64,000 nt of DNA, taken from positions 124,001 through 188,000 of the forward strand of contig NZ_BCXI01000007.1 in NCBI RefSeq assembly GCF_001895025.1, read 5' to 3'. Below are positions 16,021 to 24,451 of the stretch, one piece after another. The notes under the pieces were generated by a model. The model ran no database searches. It saw nothing but the letters and a program-made list of their open reading frames with translations, and was not told the origin of the DNA. How positions within the stretch are numbered: the stretch's first letter is position 1; every line of letters begins with the position of its first letter. The stretch comes from Rhodococcus zopfii NBRC 100606 = JCM 9919. GTDB taxonomy: Bacteria > Actinomycetota > Actinomycetes > Mycobacteriales > Mycobacteriaceae. Position numbers and translations under genes: made by a program.

Positions 16021-16773
16021 TCACTCCGTGTAGTCCGGATAGTCGGTGTGGAGGAGCAGATAGCCGGCGAGATCCTCGACGAACCAGTCCCGTCCGTCCG
16101 CCGGAGTCTGGGCGTCGCACACCGCGTCGCCCGCGAGGCAGATGCGGTCCACCCGGATGGCACCGAAATCGTGGCGGCCGCCCGTGAGCGTGATGCCCGG
16201 AGCCACCTGTCCGGGGAACTGCGACTCGACACCCTTCTCGTCGCGCGGATCCGCGTAGAGCACGCCCCGGATCCGGTCCGGAGGAACCGAGCTGTCGTGT
16301 GCGATCTCCGCCAGGACATCGCCCGCGACCGCGGCCCCCTGCGAATACCCGAGCACGACGAGCTCCGAACTCGGGCACGCCGCGTGCTCCCGTGCGATTG
16401 CCTCGCGCAGCCGGGTCTTGCCGATGGCCTTCGACTCGTCGTAGGCGATGCCGTCCGATCCCTTGCTCGAACCGCTGTCCGGCACCGGCACGACCACCGC
16501 CGGATACCGGATGTGCTCGACGATCGTGCCCGGCCGGCGGTAGCGCTCGGAGATCTGCGCCAGCGGTGATTCCGGATCCAGGGAGTCGGCGGAGTTCACG
16601 TTCTTCGTGCCGTCGACGGCGAGCACGAACCGCTCGGGGCACGAGACCGGTCCGGGCTGCGCCGGAGTCGCGGCCGCCACGGACGGTGTCAGGAGAGCGG
16701 ACGCCGCGCCGACCGTGAGTACGGCCGTCAGCAGTCCGAAGTTTCGGAGCGCCGAACCGTCTGAGCCTGCCAT
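16021..16773 (-). CDS. Secreted cutinase-like serine esterase
   Basis: The 250-residue protein begins with a signal peptide (hydrophobic LLTAVLTVGAASALL, predicted cleavage near ATPAQP, residues 36-40). The mature part has the cutinase-family elbow VVLGYSQGAAVAGDV, with the nucleophilic Ser, plus SCPERFVLAVDGT at its N-terminus, which resembles the mycobacterial culp and PE-PPE hydrolase fold. The acid and His are probably in VDRICLAGDAVCDA and the C-terminal region; these are less clear. The ATG at 16773 follows a strong GAGGAGG site. It probably acts on lipid esters outside the cytoplasm. It is a single gene. Confidence 0.8.
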   Translation of the reverse strand: MAGSDGSALRNFGLLTAVLTVGAASALLTPSVAAATPAQPGPVSCPERFVLAVDGTKNVNSADSLDPESPLAQISERYRRPGTIVEHIRYPAVVVPVPDSGSSKGSDGIAYDESKAIGKTRLREAIAREHAACPSSELVVLGYSQGAAVAGDVLAEIAHDSSVPPDRIRGVLYADPRDEKGVESQFPGQVAPGITLTGGRHDFGAIRVDRICLAGDAVCDAQTPADGRDWFVEDLAGYLLLHTDYPDYTE

Positions 16774-16888
16774 ACCCGGACCTCCTCGAACCCCGCGACG
16801 TCAATCCCCATGACATCGAACAGTCGCAGCGTACCGGGGTTTATGACTCCGTCCTGTCGTCCGAGTGGACCAATGCGGTGTGTCGCCG

Positions 16889-17572
16889 TCACGACCCGCC
16901 CGGCGCGTCGAGTCCGGTGGTTCGCATCGTCAGGTTGAGGCGACCGCCCGGCAACCCGGTTCGCCTGTCGCCGGTACTCGGAAAGACTCTCGGCACACCG
17001 TGATACGCGAAGCGGGACGGGCCGCCGAAGACGAACAGGTCGCCCGACTCGAGCCGCACGTCGGTGTAGGGCCGGCCCCGGTTCCGGGGATTGCCGAAAC
17101 GGAACGTGCAGGCGTCGCCGACGCTGAGCGAGACGATCGGCGCGTCCGTGCGTTCGTCCTTGTCCTGGTGCATGCCCATCCGGGCATCGCCGGTGTAGAA
17201 GTTGATCAGCACGGTGTCCGGGTCGTAGCCGTCGGCGGCGCCCGGATCGGGGTACGCCGCGGCGACCGCGCGGCGACCCAGATCGGCGAGCCATGCCGGT
17301 ACCGGTGCCACGGGCGCATCGTTCACGTCGACCGCCGTGCGGGTGTACCGGTAGGGGCTCCAATGCCATCCGAGGCAGACCGTCGAGACGGACATGCGCC
17401 CGCCGCCGGGCAGTTCGGTGCGCCGCATCGGGACCGGGCCTCGCGCCCAACCGCGGCACGCGACGACGAGCCGACGCTGGGCGTCGAGATCGAGCCAGCC
17501 GGGGACGTGGACCGCGCCGGGCGCGACCTCGCGTCGTGGCCGCGGAATGGGGAGGGGGAGCGGATCGGTCAC
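16889..17572 (-). CDS. AlkB-like 2-oxoglutarate/Fe(II) dioxygenase
   Basis: The 227-residue protein has VLINFYTGDARMGMHQDKDE, with the metal ligands His and Asp in HxD. A distal His follows in FAYHGVPRV, and a 2-oxoglutarate-binding Arg region lies in RLNLTMRTTG. It also has GDLFVFGGPSR and the N-terminal VHVPGWLD. AlkB enzymes remove alkyl lesions from DNA or RNA by oxidative dealkylation. The chosen GTG at 17572 overlaps the stop of the upstream MarR gene (GTGA), so the two are coupled. An upstream extension would run through the MarR gene in another frame and was not used. Confidence 0.88.
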   Translation of the reverse strand: MTDPLPLPIPRPRREVAPGAVHVPGWLDLDAQRRLVVACRGWARGPVPMRRTELPGGGRMSVSTVCLGWHWSPYRYTRTAVDVNDAPVAPVPAWLADLGRRAVAAAYPDPGAADGYDPDTVLINFYTGDARMGMHQDKDERTDAPIVSLSVGDACTFRFGNPRNRGRPYTDVRLESGDLFVFGGPSRFAYHGVPRVFPSTGDRRTGLPGGRLNLTMRTTGLDAPGGS

Positions 17573-18015
17573 GGTCCGACGAGCTTGCGCAGGATCCGCG
17601 CGAGATCGGCGCGGTCGCGGTCGTCGAGCAGGGCGAAGAACTCGCCGGCCTCGGCGTCGCGGGCCGCGTCGAGTTGCCGGGCGAGGTCGTGGCCCGCGTC
17701 GGTCAGCTGCACGCACACCGCGCGGCGGTCGGCGGGGTCGGGCAGGCGCTCGGTGAGCCCGCGGGCCTCGAGCCGATCGATCACCTCGGTGGCCGAGCGC
17801 GGCACGATCCGCAGCGCCTTGGCGATCTCGCCCAGGCGGAGGGGACCGCGGGCATCTCCGCATTCCCGGGTGCGGCCGGCGTCACCGAGGACGCGCAGTG
17901 CGCGGTGCTCGTGAGGTGACAATTGCCACGGCTCGAGGGTCTGGTGCCAGCGTCGTCGCAGCGTGCGGGTGGTGGCGATCAGCAGATCGCGCAGCGCGGC
18001 GGGGGAATCGGCCAT
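17569..18015 (-). CDS. MarR-family regulator
   Basis: The 148-residue MarR protein has LSPHEHRALRVL, LRLGEIAKALRIVPRSATEVIDRLEARGL and DRRAVCVQLTDAG, covering the winged helix and wing. It is divergently transcribed from an ABC exporter across 86 bases containing palindromes. It is a likely local repressor of that exporter and, through coupling, is co-transcribed with the AlkB-like gene. The ATG at 18015 is preceded by TACGCT at a six-base distance, suggesting a leaderless mRNA. Confidence 0.88.
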   Translation of the reverse strand: MADSPAALRDLLIATTRTLRRRWHQTLEPWQLSPHEHRALRVLGDAGRTRECGDARGPLRLGEIAKALRIVPRSATEVIDRLEARGLTERLPDPADRRAVCVQLTDAGHDLARQLDAARDAEAGEFFALLDDRDRADLARILRKLVGP

Positions 18016-18021
18016 GCACGA

Positions 18022-18027
18022 AGCGTA
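18022..18027 (-). promoter_or_regulatory. -10 hexamer TACGCT, marR gene
   Basis: TACGCT on the minus strand is six bases upstream of the ATG at 18015, with no ribosome site between. Confidence 0.45.
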
Positions 18028-18040
18028 CCGCACTTGACGG

Positions 18041-18064
18041 TTACCTCTTAGTGAGGCAACCTCA
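18041..18064. promoter_or_regulatory. Probable MarR operator in divergent promoter
   Basis: TGAGGCAACCTCA (18052-18064) is a perfect 5-bp palindrome. It overlaps a second, imperfect one formed by TTACCTC and GAGGCAA. The site lies between the divergent marR and ABC exporter starts, close to both promoters, and fits repression by the MarR protein. Confidence 0.45.
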
Positions 18065-18101
18065 ATACATTCCATCGATTCAGAAGGAGGTGGTGTTCGT
18101 G

Positions 18102-19931
18102 ATGCACCTCCCCCCGGGCGGCGGTCCCGGCCCCGGACGACGGGGCAAGGTCGATCCCCTCGATCGGCGGCAGCTTCAGGACTCACCCGTCAGCCTGCGC
18201 CGCATCGGCGCCCTCTTCGCCCCCTACCGCTGGCAGATCGGCGTCGTGGTGGCGCTCATCGTCACCTCGTCCGTGATCTCCCTCGCCAGCCCGTTCCTCG
18301 TCCGCGCGGCCATCGACCACGCCATTCCCGAGCAGAACGTCTCACTGTTGCTGTGGGTCGTCGCGGGCATGCTCGCGGTGACCGTCACCGGCTCGGTGCT
18401 CGGCGTCGCCCAGACCTGGATCTCCACCACCGTGGGCCAGCGCATCATGCACGGCCTGCGCACCCGTGTCTTCACCCACCTGCAGCGTCAGTCGCTGGGC
18501 TTCTTCACCCGCACCCGCGGCGGCGAGATCCAGTCCCGGCTGACCAACGACATCGGCGGAATGCAGAACGTCGTGACCTCCACAGCCACGTCGATCGCCG
18601 CCAACATCACCACCGTCGTCGGCACCGCCGTCGCGATGGCCGTGCTGAGCTGGCGCCTGTCCCTGCTCTCCCTCGTGGTGCTGCCGCCTGCGATCTGGTT
18701 GACCCGCAAGGTCGCCCTCATGCGCCGCGCGGTCACCGCCCGTCAACAACGTCGCCTGGCCGACATGCAGACCCAGATCGAAGAGGGCCTGTCCATCAGC
18801 GGTGTGCTCCTGTCCAAGACCCTCGGGACCGGACCGTCGATGTCCGGGCGCTTCGCGGACACGTCCGCCGAACTCGCCGACCTCGAGGTCCGCGCCCAGC
18901 TGTCGGGCCGGTGGCGCATGGCCACCATGAACATCGTGTTCGCGGCGATCCCCGCGGTCCTGTACCTCGTCGCCGGTCTGCCCGCGACCTCGGGCGGCAT
19001 GACCATCGGCACCCTCGTCGCGTTCACCGGCCTGCAGGCCGCGCTGTTCCGTCCGCTCATGAGCCTGCTCGACGTGGGCGTGTCCGTCACCGCCTCGCTG
19101 GCCCTGTTCAGCCGCATCTTCGAATACCTGGACCTGATCGTGGAGATCGACGAACCGGCCGAGCCGGTCCGCCTCGACCTCGACCGGGTCGCCGGCGCGG
19201 TGCGCTTCGAGAACGTGAGCCTGCGCTACCCGGGCGCCGACCGGAACGCCCTCGACCACATCGACCTCGACGTGCCGGCCGGCGCACAGGTCGCCCTGGT
19301 CGGCGAGACCGGTTCCGGCAAAACCACACTCGGCGCGCTCGTCGCGCGACTCCACGACCCGACGACCGGCCGCGTCACGATCGACGGTGTCGATCTGCGC
19401 GACCTTCCGCTCTCGGACGTCGCCGCGCTCGTCGGTGTCGTCTCGCAGGAGACCTACCTGCTGCACGCGACAGTGCGCGAAAACCTGCGCTATGCCAAGC
19501 CCGACGCGACCGACGCCGAGATCGAGGATGCCGCGCGCGCCGCGCAGATCCACGACCTGATCGTGTCGCTGCCCGACGGCTACCACACGCTCGTCGGCGC
19601 CCGCGGACACCGCTTCTCCGGGGGCGAGAAACAGCGCCTCGCGATCGCCCGGACGTTGCTGCGCGACCCGCGCATCCTCGTGCTCGACGAGGCGACCAGC
19701 GCCCTCGACAACGAAACCGAACGGGCCGTGCAGCAGGCGCTCGATGCCGCGCGCCGCGGCCGCACCACGATCACCATCGCCCACCGCCTCTCGACGGTGC
19801 GTGCGGCCGACGAGATCGCGGTGCTCGACCGCGGCCGGGTCGTCGAACGGGGCAGCCACGACGCCCTGCTCGAACGCGGCGGCCGGTACGCCGATCTCGC
19901 GATGCGCCGCGACGAGCGCGTCGCTGTATAG
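18102..19931 (+). CDS. ABC exporter half-transporter (fused membrane and ATPase domains)
   Basis: The 609-residue protein has a six-helix type IV exporter domain (about residues 40-330) fused to a nucleotide-binding domain (about 355-600). The latter has Walker A GETGSGKTT, Q loop VVSQETYLLHATVRENL, signature FSGGEKQRLAIARTLL, Walker B ILVLDEATSALD and H loop IAHRLSTV. Such half-transporters act as homodimers or pairs exporting drugs, lipids or peptides. AGAAGGAGG at 18082-18090 precedes the start; I used ATG 18102, but GTG 18099 has better spacing. Regulation by the divergent MarR protein is likely. A role in siderophore export cannot be excluded, but the site has no iron box. Confidence 0.88.
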   Translation: MHLPPGGGPGPGRRGKVDPLDRRQLQDSPVSLRRIGALFAPYRWQIGVVVALIVTSSVISLASPFLVRAAIDHAIPEQNVSLLLWVVAGMLAVTVTGSVLGVAQTWISTTVGQRIMHGLRTRVFTHLQRQSLGFFTRTRGGEIQSRLTNDIGGMQNVVTSTATSIAANITTVVGTAVAMAVLSWRLSLLSLVVLPPAIWLTRKVALMRRAVTARQQRRLADMQTQIEEGLSISGVLLSKTLGTGPSMSGRFADTSAELADLEVRAQLSGRWRMATMNIVFAAIPAVLYLVAGLPATSGGMTIGTLVAFTGLQAALFRPLMSLLDVGVSVTASLALFSRIFEYLDLIVEIDEPAEPVRLDLDRVAGAVRFENVSLRYPGADRNALDHIDLDVPAGAQVALVGETGSGKTTLGALVARLHDPTTGRVTIDGVDLRDLPLSDVAALVGVVSQETYLLHATVRENLRYAKPDATDAEIEDAARAAQIHDLIVSLPDGYHTLVGARGHRFSGGEKQRLAIARTLLRDPRILVLDEATSALDNETERAVQQALDAARRGRTTITIAHRLSTVRAADEIAVLDRGRVVERGSHDALLERGGRYADLAMRRDERVAV

Positions 19932-19958
19932 GCAAGCCGGGTGCCGCGTCCGCGTGGA

Positions 19959-20627
19959 TCAGGCCCCCGCCACGGCCAGGTCCCCGGCGACCTTCGCCGA
20001 CGCCAGCGCGTCGACGACGTCACCGGTGGGCAGCACCACCGCGCACCGCGAGGCCAGGTAGTTCAGCGCGTCGACGTGCTCGCGCCGTGAGAAGTCGGCG
20101 GTGCCGTCGGAGACGAAGAAGACCTGGACATCGTTCATGAATCCGTCGAGTGCGGTGGTCAGGCAGCCGATGTGCGCGTAGACGCCCGTGACGATCAACT
20201 GATCGCGGCCCCACGCGCGCATCCGCTCGAGCAGATCGGTGCGGATGAACGCGCTGTAGCGCCACTTGGTGAGCAGAACATCGTCCTCGTGCGGCGCCAG
20301 GTCGGCGATGATTGCGGTCTCGGCCGGATCTGCCGTCAGGCCGGGGCCCCAGAAGTCGAGCAGCAGAGCGCGATCGGCGGGGTTCTGGTTGCCGGGCTGC
20401 GCGGTGTAGACGACCGGGGCACCGGCCGAACGCGCGGCACCGCGGATCCCGTCGATGTTCGGCACGACCGTCGCGAGCGGGTCGGCGGAGCGGTCGAACG
20501 CGCGCACGAAGTACTCCTGCATGTCGTGCACCAGCAGCACCGCACGATCCGGATCGATCGTCCACGGCACCACGTTCGCCGGCTGTTCGTCGGGCAGCGG
20601 ATAGGACACGGATTTCGGAAGGGCCAT
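19959..20627 (-). CDS. dhbB: Isochorismatase without carrier domain
   Basis: The 222-residue enzyme hydrolyses isochorismate to 2,3-dihydro-2,3-dihydroxybenzoate and pyruvate. It has VLLVHDMQEYFVRAFD with the catalytic Asp, LLLDFWGPGL, DDVLLTKWRYSAFIRT with the Lys, and VTGVYAHIGCLTTALDGFM. E. coli EntB and Bacillus DhbB carry a C-terminal aryl carrier domain. This protein stops after the isochorismatase domain (VVDALASAKVAGDLAVAGA), and the carrier is a separate gene at 47296-47517. The ATG at 20627 starts the family sequence. It is the last gene of the dhbC-A-E-B operon, 28 bases after dhbE. Confidence 0.95.
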   Translation of the reverse strand: MALPKSVSYPLPDEQPANVVPWTIDPDRAVLLVHDMQEYFVRAFDRSADPLATVVPNIDGIRGAARSAGAPVVYTAQPGNQNPADRALLLDFWGPGLTADPAETAIIADLAPHEDDVLLTKWRYSAFIRTDLLERMRAWGRDQLIVTGVYAHIGCLTTALDGFMNDVQVFFVSDGTADFSRREHVDALNYLASRCAVVLPTGDVVDALASAKVAGDLAVAGA

Positions 20628-20655
20628 GATCGTCGCTTTCTCGGGTTGGGGCGGT

Positions 20656-22338
20656 TCAGTTCTCGAAGGTCGCGGCCAGCGCACGTCGCAGTTCGTTCCG
20701 GCTGATCTTGCCGACGCCGGTCACGGGGAACGCGTCGACGAAGCGCACCTTGTCCGGGATCTTGTATCCGGCCAAGCCTCGATCGCGCAGGAAAACCTTG
20801 AGCGCAAGCGCCTTCGGGGCTTCACCCTCGGTCACGACGAACGCGCACGTGCGTTCACCGAGGTACCGATCGGGCATCGCGACGACGGCGGCGTCGAGCA
20901 CCGCGGGATGGGCGATCAGGTGGTTCTCGACCTCCTCGGCGGCGATCTTCTCGCCGCCGCGGTTGATCTGGTCCTTGGCGCGGCCCTCGACGACGAGGCA
21001 GCCGTGCTCGGCGAGGCGGACGATGTCGCCGGTGCGGTAGAAGCCGTCGGGGGTGAAGGACGTCGAATTGTGTTCGGGTGCATTGTAGTAGCCGCGGATC
21101 GTGTAGGGGCCGCGGGTGAGCAGATGGCCGGTGCCGCCGGACGGCACCGGAGCGCCGTCGTCGTCGAGGACACGGATCTCGTCGTGCGCGCTGATCGGCC
21201 GGCCCTGGGTGGTGACGATCGTGTCCTCGTCGTCGTCGAGGCGCGTGTAGTTCACCAGGCCCTCCGCCATTCCGAACACCTGCTGCAGGGTGCAGCCGAG
21301 TTCGGGACGCACCCGCCTGGCGGCCTCGGCAGGGAACTTCGCACCGCCGACCTGCAGCACTTGCAGGGACGACAGATCGCGCTCGCTGCGGGCCCGTGCC
21401 GACAGCCACGCCATCGCCAGAGGCGGTACCAGCGAGGCCATCGTGATCGCCTCACGCTCGATCAGCGCGAACGCGGTGTCGGGACTGGGATCCGGGGCGA
21501 GAACCACCGTGCCGCCGCTGTGCAGTACGCCCAGGATGCCGGGGGAGCTCATCGGGAAGTTGTGGGCGGCCGGCAGCACCACCAGCATGCGGGTGTCGGC
21601 GCCGACCCCACAGATGCGGGCCGATTCGCGTACCGAGTACAGGTAGTCGGAATGGGTGCGCGGGATCAGCTTCGGGGTCCCCGTCGTACCGCCGGAGAGC
21701 TGAAGGAAGGCAACCGATTCGGGGTCGAGTTCGGCGGGCGGAAACGCCTCGCGCGTGCGCAGCGCATCGAGTGAGACGGACGAGCGCGGCGACGGGGATG
21801 ATGCGGTGACCTCCACGTCGTCGTCGCCGGCGACGACGACCGCGGGCGGCGTGTCCAGGTCGGCGCACACGTCGCGGGCGAGGTTCCGGTAGTCGAATCC
21901 GCCGCTCTCCGCTGCCACGACATACGCGGCGGCGTCGGTGAACCGGCAGAAGTAGCCGATCTCGGCGGCGCGGTGCGCTGGCAGCGCGAACACCGGCAGT
22001 GCCCCGAGACGGAAGACCGCGAACAGCACCTCGGTGTACTCGACGATATTCGGCAGCTGCACGACCACGCGGTCGCCGGCGTGCACGCCGAGTTCCGCGA
22101 GCCCCGCAGCGATCCGGGCCGCCGACTCGTCCAGCGCGCGGTAGGTCAGGCGCCGCTGCTCGCCGCGCGCGTCGAGCCCGACGACGGCGACCCGGTCGCC
22201 GAACTCGGCGGCCCGCGCCGGCAGGAACCGCGCGAAGGTCTCGGGGGTCCAGTACCCCGCCCCGCGGTACAGCTCCGCGAACTCCTCGGGATAGCGGGCG
22301 GTTTCGGCGAGCGCGGTGCGCCGGAGGCCGGATGTCAC
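20656..22338 (-). CDS. dhbE: 2,3-dihydroxybenzoate-AMP ligase
   Basis: This 560-residue stand-alone adenylating enzyme activates an aryl acid and loads it on an aryl carrier protein. It has [18 protein letters not shown] (P-loop), [19 protein letters not shown] and the A10 lysine in [14 protein letters not shown]. The pocket sequence [11 protein letters not shown] has Asn and Ser at the positions equivalent to DhbE Asn235 and Ser240. The Ser is, to my knowledge, typical of 2,3-dihydroxybenzoate enzymes, whereas salicylate enzymes carry Cys there. The gene lies 21 bases after dhbA. Its partner carrier is encoded 25 kb away at 47.3 kb. Confidence 0.95.
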   Translation of the reverse strand: MTSGLRRTALAETARYPEEFAELYRGAGYWTPETFARFLPARAAEFGDRVAVVGLDARGEQRRLTYRALDESAARIAAGLAELGVHAGDRVVVQLPNIVEYTEVLFAVFRLGALPVFALPAHRAAEIGYFCRFTDAAAYVVAAESGGFDYRNLARDVCADLDTPPAVVVAGDDDVEVTASSPSPRSSVSLDALRTREAFPPAELDPESVAFLQLSGGTTGTPKLIPRTHSDYLYSVRESARICGVGADTRMLVVLPAAHNFPMSSPGILGVLHSGGTVVLAPDPSPDTAFALIEREAITMASLVPPLAMAWLSARARSERDLSSLQVLQVGGAKFPAEAARRVRPELGCTLQQVFGMAEGLVNYTRLDDDEDTIVTTQGRPISAHDEIRVLDDDGAPVPSGGTGHLLTRGPYTIRGYYNAPEHNSTSFTPDGFYRTGDIVRLAEHGCLVVEGRAKDQINRGGEKIAAEEVENHLIAHPAVLDAAVVAMPDRYLGERTCAFVVTEGEAPKALALKVFLRDRGLAGYKIPDKVRFVDAFPVTGVGKISRNELRRALAATFEN

Positions 22339-22359
22339 GAAACGATCCTTTCGGGAAGG

Positions 22360-23130
22360 TCAGGCGCGCAGGGTCGCGCCACCGTCGACGTACAGGGCTT
22401 GCATGGTGATGTGCCGGGCGCGATCGGAGAGCAGGAACTCGATCGCATCGGCGATGTCCGCGGGCTCGGCGATCCGGCCGAGCGGGATGCCGACCTTGAA
22501 CTGGGCGGGGTCGCCGGCGATCGCGCCGAGCGCACCCGCGTCGTCGCCCGGATCGGCCCACAGCGACCGCTGCATCGCGGTGTCGGTGGATCCGGGCGCG
22601 ACGACGTTGGCGCGGATCCCGAACCCGGCGAGTTCGAGTCCGAGAACGCGCACGACCATCGAGGCCGCGGCCTTCGACGATCCGTAGGCTCCCATGCCGA
22701 TTCGGGGCACGCCCGCGGAGTTCGATCCGACCACGACGATCGACCCGTCTCGGCGTTCGCGCATCCTCCGGCCGACGGCACGCAGCACCGATACCAGGCC
22801 GGTGACGTTCACGTCGTAGATGCGCCGCCACTCGTCGGGGTCGCCGTCGAGGATCGAGGCGGTGGAGAACACCCCGGCGACGTGTGCGAGTCTTGCGATG
22901 GGGCCGTGCTCGGATTCGATACTGCCGACGGTGAAGTCGACGGCGTCGGCGTCGCGGATATCGACCGGGAAGGTAGGCACGGGCGTCGCCAGCAGCGCCG
23001 CGGTCTTGCGGAGACCCTCGGGATCGCGGTCGGCGAGCACGACGCGATGACCTGCCCCGGCCAGCGTGAGTGCGGTCGCGCGGCCGATGCCCTGGGCGGC
23101 GCCGACGACGAGGGTGACGGGCGTGCTCAT
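22360..23130 (-). CDS. dhbA: 2,3-dihydro-2,3-dihydroxybenzoate dehydrogenase
   Basis: The 256-residue short-chain dehydrogenase has the NAD-binding VVGAAQGIGRATAL, the NVTGL segment, VVVGSNSAGVPR with the Ser, and the catalytic YGSSK. VDGGATLRA ends the protein. It oxidises the dihydrodiol to 2,3-dihydroxybenzoate, the last step of catechol formation. Its ATG overlaps the dhbC stop (ATGA), so translation is coupled. On its own an SDR would be hard to assign, but its place between dhbC and dhbE makes the function nearly certain. Its presence also argues against a salicylate pathway. Confidence 0.95.
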   Translation of the reverse strand: MSTPVTLVVGAAQGIGRATALTLAGAGHRVVLADRDPEGLRKTAALLATPVPTFPVDIRDADAVDFTVGSIESEHGPIARLAHVAGVFSTASILDGDPDEWRRIYDVNVTGLVSVLRAVGRRMRERRDGSIVVVGSNSAGVPRIGMGAYGSSKAAASMVVRVLGLELAGFGIRANVVAPGSTDTAMQRSLWADPGDDAGALGAIAGDPAQFKVGIPLGRIAEPADIADAIEFLLSDRARHITMQALYVDGGATLRA

Positions 23131-24275
23131 CGGTGCACCGCCAGCGCGTCCAGGACGGTTCCGAACTTCGTTGTGGTCTCGGCGAGTTCGTCGTCCGGAT
23201 CGGATTCGGCGACGATTCCGCCTCCTGCGTGTGCGGTGATGGTGCGGCCGTCGGCGTCGAGCACGGCGCAGCGGATCGCGACCATCCACTCGCCGTCGCC
23301 GGCGGCGTCGCACCAGCCGATCGCGCCGGCGTAGAAGCCGCGGTCGCCCTCGAGTTCGCGGATCAGTTCCCGGGCCGCGGCGGTGGGGGTGCCGCAGACG
23401 GCGGGCGTGGGGTGCACTGCGACCGCGAGGTCGAGCGCGGTGACGGACGGGTCGCGCAGGCGACCGGAGACGGGGGTGCCCAGATGCCACAGCTGGCGGG
23501 TGCTTGTCAGCGTCGGCCGGTCCGGGATGTCGAGTTCGATGCACAGCGGTTCGAGGCTCGCGCGCAGGTCCGCGACGACGTGTGCGTGCTCGGTGAGGTT
23601 CTTGGTGGAAGCGGCGAGTTCCGCACCGGTTCTGCGGTCGATCTCGGGGTCGGTGTGGCGTGGCGCGGACCCCGCGAGGGGATGCGCGGTGACGCGGTCG
23701 CCGTGGCGGCGGACGAGGACTTCGGGGCTCGCGCCGACCAGGTAGCGTCCGTGCGAGCTTCCGCCCGCGGGGCTCAGGTCGACGGCGAAAGCGTTGCCGT
23801 GCGGGTCGTTTCCGGCCAGGCGGTGCAGCAGCTGCCCGGCGGTGACCGGCCGGTCGGCACGAAGGACGAGGGTGCGGGCGAGGACGACCTTGACGAGGTC
23901 GTCGTCCGAGCGCAGACGTATCAGCGCGGTCGTGATGCGGTCGACGTGTTCGCGTTCGGACGGCAACGCGGCGTCGATCCCGATCCGGGGGAGCGCGATG
24001 CCGGTGTCGGTGATCGGGGCGGCCGCGTGCGTCAGGGCATGGGGTGCCGTCAGTGCCGCGGGATGGTCCGGGTCGAAGGGCAGGGCGCCGACGACGGCTC
24101 GGACCGTTCCGGCGCGCAGGGCCGCGGCGGCGTCGCCGACGCAGGACCAGCGGTCGGCGACGCCGTCGCCGACGACCGTGCCGTGGGGTCGGGACAGCAC
24201 GAACGGTGCCGTGCCGGTCGGCGCGACGACGGTACCTGGGTCGGTGCCGTGCGCGGCGAGGGTCGGTGCCTGCAT
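23127..24275 (-). CDS. dhbC: Isochorismate synthase
   Basis: This 382-residue chorismate-binding enzyme converts chorismate to isochorismate. Visible motifs are VVLARTLVLRAD, YLVGASPEVLVRR, HPLAGSAPRH, STKNLTEHAHVV, AVHPTPAVCGTP and the C-terminal GDRGFYAGAIGWCD. The ATG at 24275 follows a GAGAGGT ribosome site. It is the first gene of the operon. It reads away from the first NRPS gene, and the shared 176-base promoter region holds an IdeR-like box 69 bases upstream. Iron repression is therefore expected. Confidence 0.95.
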   Translation of the reverse strand: MQAPTLAAHGTDPGTVVAPTGTAPFVLSRPHGTVVGDGVADRWSCVGDAAAALRAGTVRAVVGALPFDPDHPAALTAPHALTHAAAPITDTGIALPRIGIDAALPSEREHVDRITTALIRLRSDDDLVKVVLARTLVLRADRPVTAGQLLHRLAGNDPHGNAFAVDLSPAGGSSHGRYLVGASPEVLVRRHGDRVTAHPLAGSAPRHTDPEIDRRTGAELAASTKNLTEHAHVVADLRASLEPLCIELDIPDRPTLTSTRQLWHLGTPVSGRLRDPSVTALDLAVAVHPTPAVCGTPTAAARELIRELEGDRGFYAGAIGWCDAAGDGEWMVAIRCAVLDADGRTITAHAGGGIVAESDPDDELAETTTKFGTVLDALAVHR

Positions 24276-24343
24276 TGCGCACACCTCTCGGTAGCGGTGA
24301 CGGGGACGGTCGAGTGCGGGGTACTCGACCACGAGAGAACATA

Positions 24344-24362
24344 TACGGTTAGGCTAACCTTT
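24344..24362. promoter_or_regulatory. IdeR/DtxR-like iron box, dhbC and NRPS1 promoters
   Basis: TACGGTTAGGCTAACCTTT matches 15 of 19 positions of the recalled IdeR consensus TTAGGTTAGGCTAACCTAA, including a perfect 13-base core palindrome. A TACAGT hexamer (24365-24370) abuts it on the NRPS side and TATATG (24340-24345, minus strand) on the dhbC side. One bound repressor could therefore block both promoters. Confidence 0.85.
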
Positions 24363-24451
24363 GGTACAGTTCGGACCCACACGGCGTCCCTGCGACGCCG
24401 TGTGATCCGGTCCGGCCCAAAGGAAATCGATCAGAGAAGAAGGGGATCCAC

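Noticed and set aside
20656-22338. Salicylate-AMP ligase (mycobactin-type) instead of dihydroxybenzoate ligase
   Set aside because: The pocket has Ser rather than Cys in HNFPMSSPG, and the operon contains isochorismatase and dihydrodiol dehydrogenase, which a salicylate pathway does not need.
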